Below the pieces are notes generated by a model. It was not told the origin of the DNA and ran no database searches. It was given only the letters and a program-made list of their open reading frames with translations. A stretch of DNA of 64,000 bases from Adiantum capillus-veneris (taxonomy: Eukaryota > Streptophyta > Polypodiopsida > Polypodiales > Pteridaceae). This document shows positions 1 through 10,910 of this stretch, in pieces. The DNA lies in the NCBI GenBank assembly GCA_014529385.2, contig CM043968.1:25843513-25907512 (forward strand), read 5' to 3'. The translations under genes and the position numbers were made by a program. Numbering within the stretch: the stretch's first letter is position 1; each line of letters opens with the position of its first letter.

Positions 1-2
1 TC

Positions 3-1739
3 ATTGCTTACGAGAGCCGATTGTTCTCAAGGCCGGAGATGACAACACAGATTTATGAGAAAGAGCTTTTGGCAGTTATCCATGCTCTTACTCAGTGGCG
101 GCATTACCTACTCGGAGCGGATTTTACTGTTTTTACAGACCATCAGAGTTTGCGCTGCTTCTTGTCACAGAAGCAGCTTTCGGAAAAGCAGATGCGGTGT
201 GCGAACTTCTTGTCACAGTTTCACTTCCAGATTGTCCATGTGCAGGCACAGAAGAATGTGGTGGCAGATGCTTTGTTTCGGAAACCGTTGGTTCTGGCTA
301 TTTCCGCGATACATCATAGGAGCTTCGAGGATATGGTCGACCAGTATGCCACAGATACAGATTTTGCAGATATTTTCACACGGATACGGGATGGGGAGAC
401 AGTAGCAGGATACTCCATTCGGGAAGGCTATTTGATGAGAAAAACCATGTTGTGTGTTACACAGCCGTTGAGGGAAAAGGTTATGACTGAATGCCAGTGT
501 CCACCTTTTACGGGTCATCGCGGCATTGCTACCACTATGAAAGAGGTAGAGAGATACTTCTTTTGGCCGAGACTCAAAAAGGATGTGGAAGAGTTTGTGC
601 GCAGTTGCTTAGTATGCCAGAAGGTCAAGTTTGACAGGCATAAAGCACAGGGATTGTTACAGCCTTTACCCATACAGGATTTCATTGTTGATCTCCCGAG
701 AACACAGAGTGGTCACGATGGTATTTGGAGTGTTATTGACAGATTTAGCAAACAGGCTCATTTCATTCCAGTGAAAAAAACAGTCAAGCCGGGTCATTTA
801 GCGAGACTGTTTGTGGCCCAGATCTTCAGATTACATGGCATGCCTTAGACGATTGTCTCCGACAGAGACCCCAGCTTTACGAGTTTGTTTTGGAAGGCAA
901 TTTGGGAGAACATTGGCATGCGGTTGCAGTTCTCGTCATCGTTCCACCCGCAGACTGATGGGCAATCTGAGATTGCAAATTCAGTGGTTCTAGATTTATT
1001 GAAGTCTTATATCTCGGATCAGAAGACTCAATGGGATAAGTACCTACCTTTGGTGGAATTTGCTTACAATAACACGATACACTCTTCGACGGGGAAGGTG
1101 CCATTTGAGATTGTTGAAGGTGCTGCGAAGGTTCCACCCTTCCTAACCACGAAAGATAAGATCTTTGAAGCGGATGGATATTTGCGAGACTTGGATACGG
1201 TTGTTGCCAAGGTTCGCGAGACTTTGCAGAAGTCTCAAGAACAACAGAAAAAGGAAGCGGATCGCCATCGTCGCGACTTGAAATTGAAGGAGGATGATTG
1301 GGTGCTCTTACGTTTTGAGAAGGCACGCCTGAGAAAGAAAAAGGGAAAGGAGAGGCTTTTTCCAAAGCTCAGTATGCGATACTACGGACCTTTCCAAATC
1401 ACTGAAAAGATAAATGATGTCTCCTTCCGATTGAAACTGCCAGATACTTGGAGGATTCACAATGCATTTCATGTGAGTCTCTTGAAACCTTTTAAAGGTG
1501 ATGTGCCTGATGATGGAGAGCCTGATGAGCAACCCGAAGTGGAAGAAAACGAGGAGATCCTTGTTCTTGAAGAGATTTTGGCACATAAGGATACGAAGAA
1601 TAAAGGTAAAGTCCGAAGGCGGTTCTTGGTTAAGTTTAAGAACTATCTTGCATTGGATGTGAAGTGGATGGAGGAGGAGAACCTAGCAGATACTCCTCAA
1701 ATTGTGAAACTTTACCTCAATGCTTTTGGTTTAGCGTAG
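3..1739 (+). pseudogene. Ty3/gypsy chromovirus pol, 3' part (RNase H, integrase, chromodomain)
   Basis: The reading frame enters from outside the window and encodes the C-terminal part of a gypsy polyprotein. In order: RNase H (ends near 290 at VADALFRKP), integrase zinc-binding region (GHRG at about 507, CLVCQ at about 606), integrase core (DFIVDLP, then VSDRDPSF, then QTDGQSE supplying the D, D and E), and a C-terminal chromodomain (FLVKFKNY, about 1560-1690). One in-frame TAG at 846-848 interrupts the core exactly where related elements read HGMP-K-TIVSDRD; the frame is otherwise open to TAG at 1737-1739. Two further lesions are visible. The region between PLPIQ and DFIVDLP lacks roughly ten residues usual in this family, and the first zinc-ligand His appears replaced (ECQCPPFTGH). 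The element was recently near-functional but is now dead. The integrase would insert element DNA and the chromodomain would guide it to chromatin. Confidence 0.93.
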
Positions 1740-2322
1740 TCTACTCCAAATGGAACCCAGAATTCAGCTTGGCCGGAGATCTGGTGCAGTGGGATGCACA
1801 AGAGGGGAGTCACTCCACTCCTTTGTCAACAGATGCCTTGATTTAGATACTAGAGTCACTGATGTCTCTTTGGGCTTCAGGGATACTAAAAGCTGACAGT
1901 ATTCTGTTGTATGACTTTATGAAATGGAATTTCTAATTATGATACTGATTTGTTCTTGACTTCTTTAAGTGTAGGAACTGATAGACGAAATGACTGCAGC
2001 ATTTTGGTCTGATTGATCTCGAATGGACATGGTTGCAATAGGGGTTAGTCAATCGAACATCGATGAGGTCCTGATTGGATCTAGATGCGATTGTTAGCTA
2101 CATTGCCGATAAATCATGGTCTAAGATCCGAATGAATGTTGAATGTCATGTGATGTCCTGTGATGTCGAGTGATGTCCTGTGATGTCGTGTGATGTGACT
2201 GTCGATTTAGTACATGTGCTAGACGTGTGTTCCTAGTACGTAGGTACTAACAGTCAGTGTCTGCTAAGATGGTTTATGGCCTCTGTCTGTTTTGCAGGCG
2301 TAATCGAGGGCGATTACAATGC
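1740..2322 (+). other. 3' untranslated region of the chromovirus
   Basis: Non-coding stretch between the pol stop codon and the polypurine tract. It contains short tandem copies of a TGATGTC-type motif at about 2140-2200. No gene is seen. Confidence 0.7.
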
Positions 2323-2338
2323 TTTCAAGAGGGGGGTA
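2323..2338 (+). other. Polypurine tract (plus-strand primer)
   Basis: TTTCAAGAGGGGGGTA lies directly before the TG that opens the 3' LTR. Purine-rich tracts here prime plus-strand DNA synthesis in LTR retrotransposons. Confidence 0.85.
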
Positions 2339-3185
2339 TGTCACAAACTGATGACGTGGCTACCGAGAGCAGAAACCCTAATTTCTGCCAAAAGCCCTAA
2401 AACCTGCAAACCCTAATTTCTGCCAGAAACCCTAATCTGCAGAAACCCTAATTTCTGGAAACCCTAACCCTAACTGCTGGCTGAAACCCTAAAGGTGGCT
2501 GAAACCCTAATTTATGGCGGCAAATGCCATTTGGCAACAATATGGATTTTCCGGGAATTGTAGCAGGATTCACGGCGCTGAAAAAGCCAGCTTCCAAGCG
2601 ACGCAATTTTGTTGCTTTTCTGTAGCATGGGCAAGGAGAGAGAAAATTGATTGCTTTATTTCAAAAAACTCAGAAGAGTTTGTGTGAGATAGAGAGAGAA
2701 CATGCTTTTATGATTGGAAGCTTTTGGGGCTTTGCTTATGGGCATCCCTTGTAAAGAAATAAATAAGCGGGGAGGGCTCACTCTGCAGAGCATCTGGACG
2801 TGGAGTCTGAGAGTGAAACCCTAACCGCTCTCTTGTACTTTGACATTGATTTAATACATAAAGAAATACCGAAAGGGGCGCTAGTCTTTGGGGCCAATAT
2901 CTCTAGGCACGGAACTCCGCCGGGCCAGTGCAAATCTATTGTGATCTGTGAATTGTTTTGAAGTGGTTCTTTGGTGCTGTCGTGATTGATTCTTGACTTG
3001 GAGTGTCTAAGTTACATTAGGATTTTTAATCTTGACCCACTTTGACTCTTAGACCCCTTGGCTAGTCTTCAGTAAATTCGTAGTTCTTCTTCTTCTACTT
3101 CGGCTAGGGTTTAGGCCCCTTGATCGAGATTTGCAGATTGTTAGGCTTAGGGAGTCCTAACCCTTTGGGTCTTCAATGATTCACA
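2339..3185 (+). repeat. 3' LTR of the chromovirus
   Basis: Begins TGTCACAAACTG immediately after the polypurine tract and ends near TTCACA before unrelated antisense RT sequence. The core ATACCGAAAGGGGCGCTAG, followed by GGGGCCAA and GGAACTCCGCC, is shared with the LTR at 5318 and the fragment near 10770, so the three belong to one LTR superfamily. The 5' LTR is outside the window, so no TSD could be tested; the 3' end is good to a few bases. Confidence 0.8.
2373..2510 (+). repeat. Telobox cluster (AAACCCTAA) in the LTR U3
   Basis: Seven AAACCCTAA motifs start near 2373, 2408, 2427, 2443, 2459, 2484 and 2502. They are separated by variants of TTTCTGCCAG rather than forming a perfect telomere array. 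In plants this motif is both the telomere repeat unit and the telobox promoter element bound by Myb-type factors. Confidence 0.85.
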
Positions 3186-3189
3186 TGTT

Positions 3190-3878
3190 AGCGGGTTGTG
3201 ATACCCCTCAAACTTCCAAAGGAACCTCCTATAGTAGGAACATAAACCCAAAAAGCTTCGAACTTCATGGACATTCTTCAAATTTGGCCAATCTCGGATA
3301 GTTTGTATTAGGTCGGATCCATTTTTACACCCTCTGAAGAGATGATGTGTCCCAAAAATTGTATCTCTAGCAAGAAAAACTTGCTCTGCTTCCTGTTAAG
3401 CACCAATCTATGTTGTTGTAATGCCTGAAAAACCTGTAAGGCATGGTGTCTATGCTCTGCTTCACTCTTGGAGAATACTATGAGTCGTCGGAATAGGTGC
3501 CCACAAATGATGTTCACTCTAAAAATCGTGTCCATCATTTTGTTGACTGTCGCAGGAGTGTTTGTGAGACCAAAATGCAGCACCAAATACTCGTACAATC
3601 TGAAGGACGCCTTGAACGTGGTCTTGTATACATACTAGGAGCGATCCCGATCTTATGATAACCACTTTTAGGTCAATTATACTAAAGCATGTAGAACCCT
3701 GTAACTTGTCCAGTATATCATCGATCCTGGGTATTAGAAACTTGTTGTTGATGGTGATTTTGTTTAGAGCTCTATAGTCAATGCACATTCTCCAAGATCC
3801 ATCTTTCTTTGATACGAGAAGCACTATCCAACAATAAGGTGTTCTACTGGGTTGAATTAGACCCTTTACAAGAAGCTC
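3190..3878 (-). pseudogene. Gypsy reverse transcriptase, C-terminal half (antisense)
   Basis: Read on the minus strand from 3878, the sequence continues the RT that begins at 5312: VSKKDGSWRMCIDYRALNK, then IPRIDDILDKLQG, then (after frameshifts) [30 protein letters not shown] and a decayed connection region. The YxDD catalytic box is out of frame; a YSDD reading exists only in a neighbouring frame. The left end abuts the chromovirus LTR near 3185. The piece belongs to an older element lying opposite to its neighbours. Confidence 0.88.
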
Positions 3879-5073
3879 TATCACGTGACACATCCAACCC
3901 TATGTGTCCGTGGACAAGCTACAACACGACAAGGGTTCAGTCAGTCCAGTCAGTCTAGATTAGAAGTGATCTGGCACTTTTGTGAGTCTATTCGTAGACC
4001 GTGCATGACCAGTCACTTAGTGTAGATGCATATCCTCTGGTTGCACACAGCATGATCATAAGCATTTCCATCAGAATCCTTCAGGGGAATTTTCCAGTGC
4101 ATTTAGCCTATTTTACCTATTTTTGACATTTTTCACTTATTATTTTAAGTGACTTTTGTTGGAAAGTAGGTAGGGAAAATTGAGTAAGTTTGTATATAAG
4201 CAAACCAAAGCTAGCACTAATGGAAGAGGCAACAGGAGCCAAGCTCAGCAGGCAATTTTTCAAGCAAGACCTTGGCGGTTTTCCTCTCCAAGCAAGAAGA
4301 ACCATCCCCCTAGCGTTTTCTCCATCAAGCACCATCGCCCTAGATCTACATCAACCTAGCGTTTTCCATCAAGCATCATCCTAGCCATGCATCGGCCTAG
4401 CGTTTTCACATTTAGCATCAGCCAGATGCAAGCCCAAGCTAGCGTTTTTGCAACAATTCAGCATCGCCGGCAAGGCTGCAACACATCAGCGTTTTCAGCC
4501 ATTGCATCGCCACAGGAACCCCCATGCCTAGCGTTTTTGGTCATAGCAGATTCAGCCCCTAAGGAGTAGCAGATTCAGCCCGGAAAGACCAATAGTTTCA
4601 GCCCTTAAGAACCTCAGTTTTCTGCCCTAAAACCTGCAGATTTTCAGCGACAAAGATTATCAGAAAACAGAAAACAGCCCCAAAATCAGCGTTTTTCGGC
4701 AACAGCAGATATCAGCCCTAGTGTCGGCCTCGTCATCCCCGTCGTCATCGTCGACATAGCCTAGACTTGCATCAGTCACATGCATTTAGTTTGTACCAGT
4801 TTGTGCAATCATAAGTAGACCACTCTCGCCGACGAGAGTGGGGCCTTTGGAGGAGGGTTTTACGTCGTCTCTGGTGTCGTATCTCTCTTCTCTCTCTATC
4901 TCTCAGTCTCATACACTTGCACGCACAGTGTCCATTCACTTTGTTTGTGATCATAGCATTCTCTCATTAAGAACGGAAGGCTCTACCTTCCATAAGAGCA
5001 AAAGGAACCTTGAGCACAATTTGGAGCACTTATCTTGAGCAAAGCGCAAACATTCATTCCGCTGCACCAAACA
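3879..5073 (+). repeat. Solo LTR, copy 1, with 5-bp TSD AGCTC
   Basis: This 1195-bp block is the reverse complement of the block at 6796-7975 over nearly its whole length. It splits an antisense RT frame exactly: on the minus strand NQVKEL ends on one side and VKGLIQPS starts on the other. The flanks repeat AGCTC (3874-3878 and 5074-5078). The ends read TA...CA, a one-base decay from TG...CA. No internal retroelement sequence is present, so this is a solo LTR left by LTR-LTR recombination. The middle carries many GCGTTTT motifs; only short spurious ORFs occur. Confidence 0.9.
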
Positions 5074-5312
5074 AGCTCTTTCACTTGGTTCATATTTTCG
5101 TCATTCTGGGCTCTACTTCCTGTGTAAGGTGGCCGGTTCGATGGCGTGCTACCAGGAATCAAATCAATCGTGTGATCTTTAGGTCGTTGAGGAGGTAGCT
5201 CTTCAGGCAAACCCTCATAGAAACAATTGGGTTGAGCTTGCAAATAGTCTTGTCGTGCTTTCTCTAAGTCCGACATATTTGATGTCTTCCTGTCATTTAA
5301 TTCATTCAAGTA
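5074..5312 (-). pseudogene. Gypsy reverse transcriptase, N-terminal start (antisense)
   Basis: On the minus strand: EGLPEELPPQRPKDHTIDL, then IPGSTPSNRPPYTGS, matching the canonical start of a plant gypsy RT domain, then NQVKEL where the solo LTR interrupts. It joins in frame with the 3878-3190 segment across the TSD. Upstream (higher coordinates) it stops at the LTR that begins at 5318, so that element inserted near the protease/RT boundary of this one. Confidence 0.9.
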
Positions 5313-5317
5313 GATCG

Positions 5318-6150
5318 TGTGAGGGTTTTAGGGTTAGGGTTTTTGTGTCAAGGTCATACACGCACCAGTCTAATGCGTTCGTTTGACCCGCCCCAATGTC
5401 ACTCTCTCTAGGAAGTTGATCCTTGCCAATCTCTTGGTCAAAGCCCGAATCCTTCGTGTCGTGGATACTTCTCTCTAGGTGGTGCTTGCATCTATGATCC
5501 TCTGCATGACAGAAGGACATTTGAGTGACCTTCGGGTCTTGGACTAACTTAATTGAGTTTTGTAGGAACCGGCCGAGGGGCCTCCTCCAAGTGGCCTAGA
5601 ATAATGAAAGGCCCTCCAACAAATTAAGATCAAGCCCCACGTAATTAATGACGTGGCCCAACTGTATGGACCCATAGTCTACGCTGACAGGGACTCGTGG
5701 CAGCACTATATGGATTGTCCGCATTTTGCGTTGACAGGTGCCACATGGCAGTAGTACAAAATTCTGCGTTTTTCGCTGGCAGATTTGACAGTTTTTGCAT
5801 GAACTTTTGAGACCACATGCTTTTGATTTCAAGTACTTTTGACCTAATGCTTTTGGGGCTCTACTTTTGGCATCCCTTGTACTCTTTATAAGCGCCCAAA
5901 GGCCACTCCTTTAGAGCATCTGGACGCAGAGTCTCGGAGAGGGTCGGACCTTCGAGAGTTGTACTTTGCGAATAATAATAATAAAGAATACCGAAAGGGG
6001 CGCTAACCTTTGGGGCCAACGTATCTTGGCTCGGAACTATGCCGAGTCGTGTCATCTCTCTGTCTCTCAGATGTTTCGGAGTTTGGAGTGTCAGTGTGAA
6101 GTTTTCAGTTCTCTGTGTTTCCGCCCGATCCCTCGCCGGAAGTGATTACA
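5318..6150 (+). repeat. 5' LTR of the gag/protease element
   Basis: Starts TGTGAGGGTTTTAGGGTTAG and ends AGTGATTACA two bases before the primer-binding site. Its counterpart at 9504 shares GGTCATA-ACGCACCAG, CTCTCTAGGTGGTGCTTGC and GAGACCACATGCTTTTGA. TATAAGCGCCCAAAGG at about 5887 is a plausible TATA region. The first base is good to about two bases. Confidence 0.87.
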
Positions 6151-6151
6151 G

Positions 6152-6163
6152 TGGTATCAGAGC
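6152..6163 (+). other. Primer-binding site (initiator Met tRNA)
   Basis: TGGTATCAGAGC, the classic plant retrotransposon site complementary to the 3' end of initiator methionine tRNA, one base after the LTR end. It primes minus-strand synthesis. Confidence 0.95.
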
Positions 6164-6211
6164 TTCGCTTGCTCCCTTGCCCTCTTCAAACTAGAGCACA
6201 ATCCTATCGAC

Positions 6212-6795
6212 ATGGACGGAGCATTGGGAGATCACAATGCTGAAGGAGGAAATCCACCGAGCCCATCCACCCAGAGGCTCCGCTCCCTGATGAGACACAT
6301 GCCCATTATGTGGTATGACAATTGGTATGTTTAGCAAAACAACAAAAACAGAGGTTGATGGATAACATGATTGATTTTGAAGCTTTGCATAGCTATTTGA
6401 GCACCTGAATCTCCCTGCTACCCCTATTATGCACCCCAACCTTCCCAAATTTATTTCTCACTTCCACTTGATCCTTCCCACTTCTTCACGATAGAATTTT
6501 GGAGACGTGTCTCAGTTCCTGGGAGGCATTTTCAAGAATATGGCTTTTGGAGAACGACCGTGTGTGGTTTCCAAAATACCACTATAGATCCCCACGGTGC
6601 CCCCGCCCTATGTTTCCCCACCACCTACTGCTTATCGGATGGGCACCATCACCATTACTATTACTACTTAGCACCTCAGATGGAAGATTCAGGTCCAAAA
6701 CCCTTCAAGGATGGTGGTGCTACGTTTAAATTTTTCACTTTCTCAGGGGTCCAAGATTCCCACAACGCTCTCAAGTTCGTACAATAGTTTGACGT
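6212..6795 (+). pseudogene. Gypsy gag, N-terminal part
   Basis: The frame opens at ATG 6212, about 50 bases after the primer-binding site, with MDGALGDHNAEGG. It runs with several stops through a His/Tyr run (HHHHYYYY at about 6645) to FTFSGVQDSHNALKFVQ, then a stop in place of Gln and FDV, matching the FIQQFDVAFG motif of the gag at 19308. The solo LTR then intervenes and gag resumes at 7976 across the GACGT duplication. Confidence 0.8.
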
Positions 6796-7975
6796 TGTAA
6801 GGTGCAGCGGAATGAATGTTGTTCTTTCTCAAGATGAGTGATCTATATTTGCTCAAGGTTCCTTTTAGTTCTTATGGAAGGGAGAGCCTTCCGTTCTTAA
6901 TGGAGAGTGCTATGATCACGAACAAAGTGTGTGGACATTGTGCGTGCAAGTGTATGAGACTGAGAGAAAGAGGGAAGAGAGATACGACACCAGAGACGTT
7001 GTAAAACCCTCCTCCGAAGGCCCCACTCTCATCGGCGAGAGTGGTCTATTATTGATTGCACAAAGTGGTACAATGATGATGCATGGAAATTGATGCAACT
7101 TGGGACTATGTCGGTGGTGACGACGGAGGCGACGATGATGACCTAAAGGCTGAATTCTGCAATCTTCTAACTGCTGAAAATCTGTTGAACTTTAGGCTGT
7201 TTTGGGTGGCTGAAAACGCAGGTTTTGGCTGCGTTTTTGGGGCTGATTTGGCTTGACAAAAACGCTAATGCCTGCAGTGTCTTAGGGCTGAAAAAAACGC
7301 TGTTTACCTGCTGTAAATCAGGGCTGAAATCGCTGCTGTCCTACTGTGCTTGATGTTGAAAAACGCTGAACTATCTGCTATGTTCAAAGCTGAAAAACGC
7401 TGGATGGGGCAGCCTTGCTGGCGTTAGTGGAAAACGCTAGGTCTAGGGTATGCTGGCGATGAGATGGTGTGATGAAAACGCCAGCTTGCAGGGGACTGTT
7501 GGTGATGATCAAAACGCTATGCTTGAAGGGGAGGTTGGAAAAACGCCAAGGGCTTGAAGGTCTTGATAGTTCTTGCTGAGAAGGTGCCTGTTGAGCGGGG
7601 AGCTCCTCCTGCCTCTTCTGCCATTGAGTGCTGACTTGGGTTTGCTTATATACAAACTTAGCAAAATTGCCCTACCTACTTTTGTTGGGAAGTCACTTAA
7701 ATTAATAAGTGAAAAATGTCAAAAATAGGAAAAATAGGCTAAATGCACTGGAAAAATCCCCTAACTGATTCTAATGGATTCTGATGGGAATACTGATGAT
7801 CATGCTGTGTGCAACTAGAGGATATGCATCTATGCTAAGTGACTGGGCATGCTCGGTCTACGAATAGACTCACAAAAGTGTCAGATCACTTCTAATCTAA
7901 ACTGACTGGACTGACTGAACCCTGTTATGGTGTAGCTTGTCCACAGACACATAGGGTTGGATGTGTCACGTGACA
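6796..7975 (-). repeat. Solo LTR, copy 2, inverted, with 5-bp TSD GACGT
   Basis: This 1180-bp sequence is inverted relative to the copy at 3879-5073. On the + strand it starts TGTAAGGTGCAGCGG and ends GTCACGTGACA, giving perfect TG...CA ends, with GACGT at 6791-6795 and 7976-7980. It interrupts gag between FDV and LFSNGN. The interior carries many AAAACGCT motifs, the complement of those in copy 1. No gene is present. Confidence 0.93.
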
Positions 7976-9068
7976 GACGTCCTGTTCAGTAATGGAAATT
8001 TTACAAAAGAACTTAAGTTGTTACGAGTCACCTCTTTTGTTAAAGATAGTACTTTGACATAGTGGGCTGCAGTAACCAAGAAACTAGACAGTCCGAAGAC
8101 CTGACACGAAGAATTTAAGTTGTTACGAGTCAGCTCTTTTCTCAAAGATAGTGCTTTGACATGGTGTGCTGCACTAACCAAGAAACCGGATAGTCCGAAG
8201 ACCTGGTACAACTTCAAGCTCGCTTCCTACCCAAGCTTCCTTGATGAGACATTTGAAGTAGATATAGTTGCAACATGGTCTAGCCTCAAGATGTTCCCCT
8301 CGGACACTTTCCCAATTTACAACTAAAGATTTTGAGAAGGGGCTTTCACATGCAAGAGTGGGTTATCACATCATGAAGAAAGAATTGGTATTCACTGACA
8401 GCCCCTTCCTAGAAGAGAAACCCAAATCCTTGGTTCTCCCTCCGCCCAAGATACCCCACAACCGCGAACTAGTACAGATGTCAACACATCTAGCTGACTA
8501 TTGACTCCTGAAGAGACTGCACAGTACCGGTCATAAGAAAAGTGTTACAAATGTGGCCTTCACGGCCATATTGCTTGGGACTGCCCGGAAAACCCCCATA
8601 ACAAAATATCATCCACGTATGAAAGCACAAAAAACAAGAAATCCTGACCCTTAATTGGATTGATTTCTGATTCAAGGCGTTCCTACCTTTGTTGCATTCA
8701 GTGAACCATGTAAAGCTATGGGAAAAGTCAAAGATCAAGATGCCCTTATCCTCTTTGACTTAGGCTACATGCAAAATTTTATCTCCCCAAAATTAGCTGC
8801 AAGATAAGGTATTGAGGAATATGCCAAGGGGACACAAATTGAAGCACAAATGGCTAATGGAACCTACCATTATCGCCACCGTTGATGGGATCACTTCGAC
8901 TACTAGTTCAGGCATTCACAGACCTGATGACTTCTATATGTTGGATTTGGGAGGATGTGATGTTTTACTGGGTATGCCATGGTTTTACAAGTATCATGCC
9001 CGAGTTGACGCCAGAGAACAATTATCCAATTGAAGCACAAGAACAAAGAGTTGGTGTTGAACTTTTGT
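7976..9068 (+). pseudogene. Gypsy gag C-terminal part, zinc knuckle and protease
   Basis: Gag resumes after the solo LTR with KLLRVTSFVKDSTLT and SPKTW. A direct duplication of about 95 bp then repeats KLLRVSSFLKDSALT (about 8012-8104 and 8112-8205). A CCHC zinc knuckle (CYKCGLHGHIAWDC) is at about 8544-8584 in another frame. An aspartic protease follows: ILFDLGYMQNFIS at about 8748, where the active-site triad reads DLG instead of DSG or DTG, and GGCDVLLGMPWF at about 8950. Frameshifts and stops separate the parts, and no RT follows. It is non-functional. Confidence 0.85.
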
Positions 9069-9503
9069 AATCAAGCTACTCAAGGAGCGACAACAAACTA
9101 AAAAAAGACTATGAATAAAGACTAGTGATGAACCGAGAATTCTTTTGTACGACTTTATGATTAATAAAGATTATGATTATGATTAAGATTATGATCTTAG
9201 GTGTGTGCACGCACCTCAAGCAGGATCTAATGGCCTTTTATAGGCATTGGCTAAGATCTTGGATGCATGATCGACATCCAAGCAAGATTCAACTACCTTT
9301 TGTAGGCGTTGACTAAGATACTGGTCATAAGACCGATTTTTAGACGCACCCAAGGTGTCTACAGGTGCTTTTATGTGTGCAGGGCCATGCTGACACAAGA
9401 ATGCATAAATGAATGATTAATTGTGAGATTTTAAGTTGCATGATCAATTTTCTTACTGTCCCCTGCAATTGAGGACGATTGCAGGAGATTTTGGAAGGCA
9501 GTA
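9069..9503 (+). other. Non-coding tail before the 3' LTR
   Basis: AT-rich with a short GATTATGATTA repeat (about 9160-9195) and two related CTAAGAT...CATGATCGAC segments. It ends GAGATTTTGGAAGGCAGTA, a weak polypurine region, before the 3' LTR. No coding sequence is seen. Confidence 0.6.
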
Positions 9504-10100
9504 TGTGATGGGTTTTAGGGTTAGTGTTTCTGCGCCGAGGTCATAGACACACCAGTCCAATCCCTGCCCCAGACTTACTATCCTAGGAAGGTGGTCCATG
9601 CCAATCTCTTGGTCAAAGCATGAATCCTTTGTGTCGTGAATAGTTCTCTCTAGGTGGTGCTTGCATCTGTGATCCTCTGCATGACGCCAGGACATTTGAG
9701 TGACCTTCAGGCCATTAAAATCAAGCCTTGCATAATTGATGACGTGGCTGAGCTGTACGGTACCCGTGATCTGCGCTGGCAGTGACACGTGGCAGCATTG
9801 TACGGATTTTCCGGTGTTTTGCGTTGATGGGTGCCACATGGCAACAATACGGAACTCCGCGTTTTTTGCTGGCAGATTTGACAGTTTTTGCATGAGCTTT
9901 TTGAGACCACATGCTTTTGATTTCAAGTGCTTTTGACGTGATGCTTTTGGGGCTCTGCTTTCGGCATCCCTTGTACTCTTTACAAGCACCCAAAGGCTAC
10001 TCCTCCAGAGCATTTGGACACAGAATCTCGGAGAGAGAGTCGGGCCTTCGGGAGTTGTACTTTGCAAAACAATAATAATACAAAAATACCAAAAAGGAGC
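9504..10100 (+). repeat. 3' LTR, truncated
   Basis: Starts TGTGATGGGTTTTAGGGTTAG and follows the LTR at 5318 with many substitutions and small gaps. It stops after ATACCAAAAAGGAGC, about two thirds of the way along, where the partner continues GGGGCGCTAACC. The sequence after 10100 is unrelated to the LTR. Confidence 0.85.
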
Positions 10101-10419
10101 ATATGTTAGTACCTAGTTCTACATCCACTATTGGGCACTAATGATGTTAGTGGGGATGTCGTGGTATTTAGTCAATCCTATTTACTGCTACAAAGAAGGC
10201 TAGGGCTGGGGGCTGATTTGGCAAGGTTTCGGTGACAAAGGTGCTCCAGCAAGGGTCACGCCTGGGCAGAGTAAGGTAGAGATGGTCCATAGAGGGTAAA
10301 GACTACAAAAACTCTGGGCTGATCTGGAGTTGCAAAAACGCAGCTTGCTGAAGCAGGAGATAGAGGGTCATGGTATGAAGAGGTGACACAGTAATTCACA
10401 TAGCATGGAATAGATATGG

Positions 10420-10910
10420 ATCATCTGCCACTCTTCTAGGTAAAAACTGATACGTGGCAGCAGCTGTACGGACACTGCGATTTACCCTGACTGCTGTAGA
10501 AACAGCCTGTGTTTCGCGCTGACAGGTGCTGATGTGACAGGTGTACGGATCTCACATTTGGCACTGGGCTGCTGATGTGGCAGTAGTACGGGCGCACTGG
10601 CAGCTTTTGGGACTAGATGCTTTTTAGTTTGATGCTTTTCATGTACTGCTGTTGGATAGGCCTAGGGCCTTTAAATATGTGGCAAGGGCTCACTCTCGAG
10701 CATGCTTCCGCGTAAAGGTGCAGAGATGTGTCACCGCGGAGCGGTTGTACTGAGTTGAAGCATTATAAAGAAATACCGAAAGGGGCGCCAGGGTTTGGCA
10801 CTAGTGCTGTCTTGGGGTGGAACTCCGCCACTGTGCGTCTCGTGTGTCTTGCATCTCTTTCATTTCAGTCGTTATTTAAAGTGCTTAAAGTTTGTTAAGT
10901 CTGTTTTTTT
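10420..10910 (+). repeat. Diverged gypsy LTR fragment
   Basis: Carries the LTR-superfamily core: GAAATACCGAAAGGGGCGCC at about 10769, then TTTGGC and GGAACTCCGCC. Upstream are ACGTGGCAGCA-type motifs and TTTAAATATG at about 10671 as a possible TATA region, matching the promoter layout of the LTRs at 2339 and 5318. Neither end nor a primer-binding site could be fixed. Confidence 0.55.

Larger units (their letters stand above)
5318..10100 (+). mobile_element. Gag/protease-only gypsy element, split by a solo LTR
   Basis: 5' LTR 5318-6150, primer-binding site 6152-6163, gag and protease remnants to about 9068, non-coding tail to 9503 and a truncated 3' LTR 9504-10100. RT, RNase H and integrase are absent between protease and 3' LTR, so the copy is an internally deleted or non-autonomous derivative. 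A solo LTR (6796-7975) sits in gag. The 3' LTR breaks off inside the shared ACCGAAAGGGGCGCT core, so the element's own TSD cannot be checked. Confidence 0.82.

Noticed and set aside
6152-6163. tRNA gene signals at TGGTATCAGAGC and TGGCGCC sites
   Set aside because: Only the 3'-end complement is present, directly after LTR ends; these are primer-binding sites, not tRNA genes.
3879-7975. Recombination between the inverted solo LTRs having flipped the segment between them
   Set aside because: Each LTR has matching 5-bp duplications on both sides and the RT and gag frames continue properly across each, so the present order is original.
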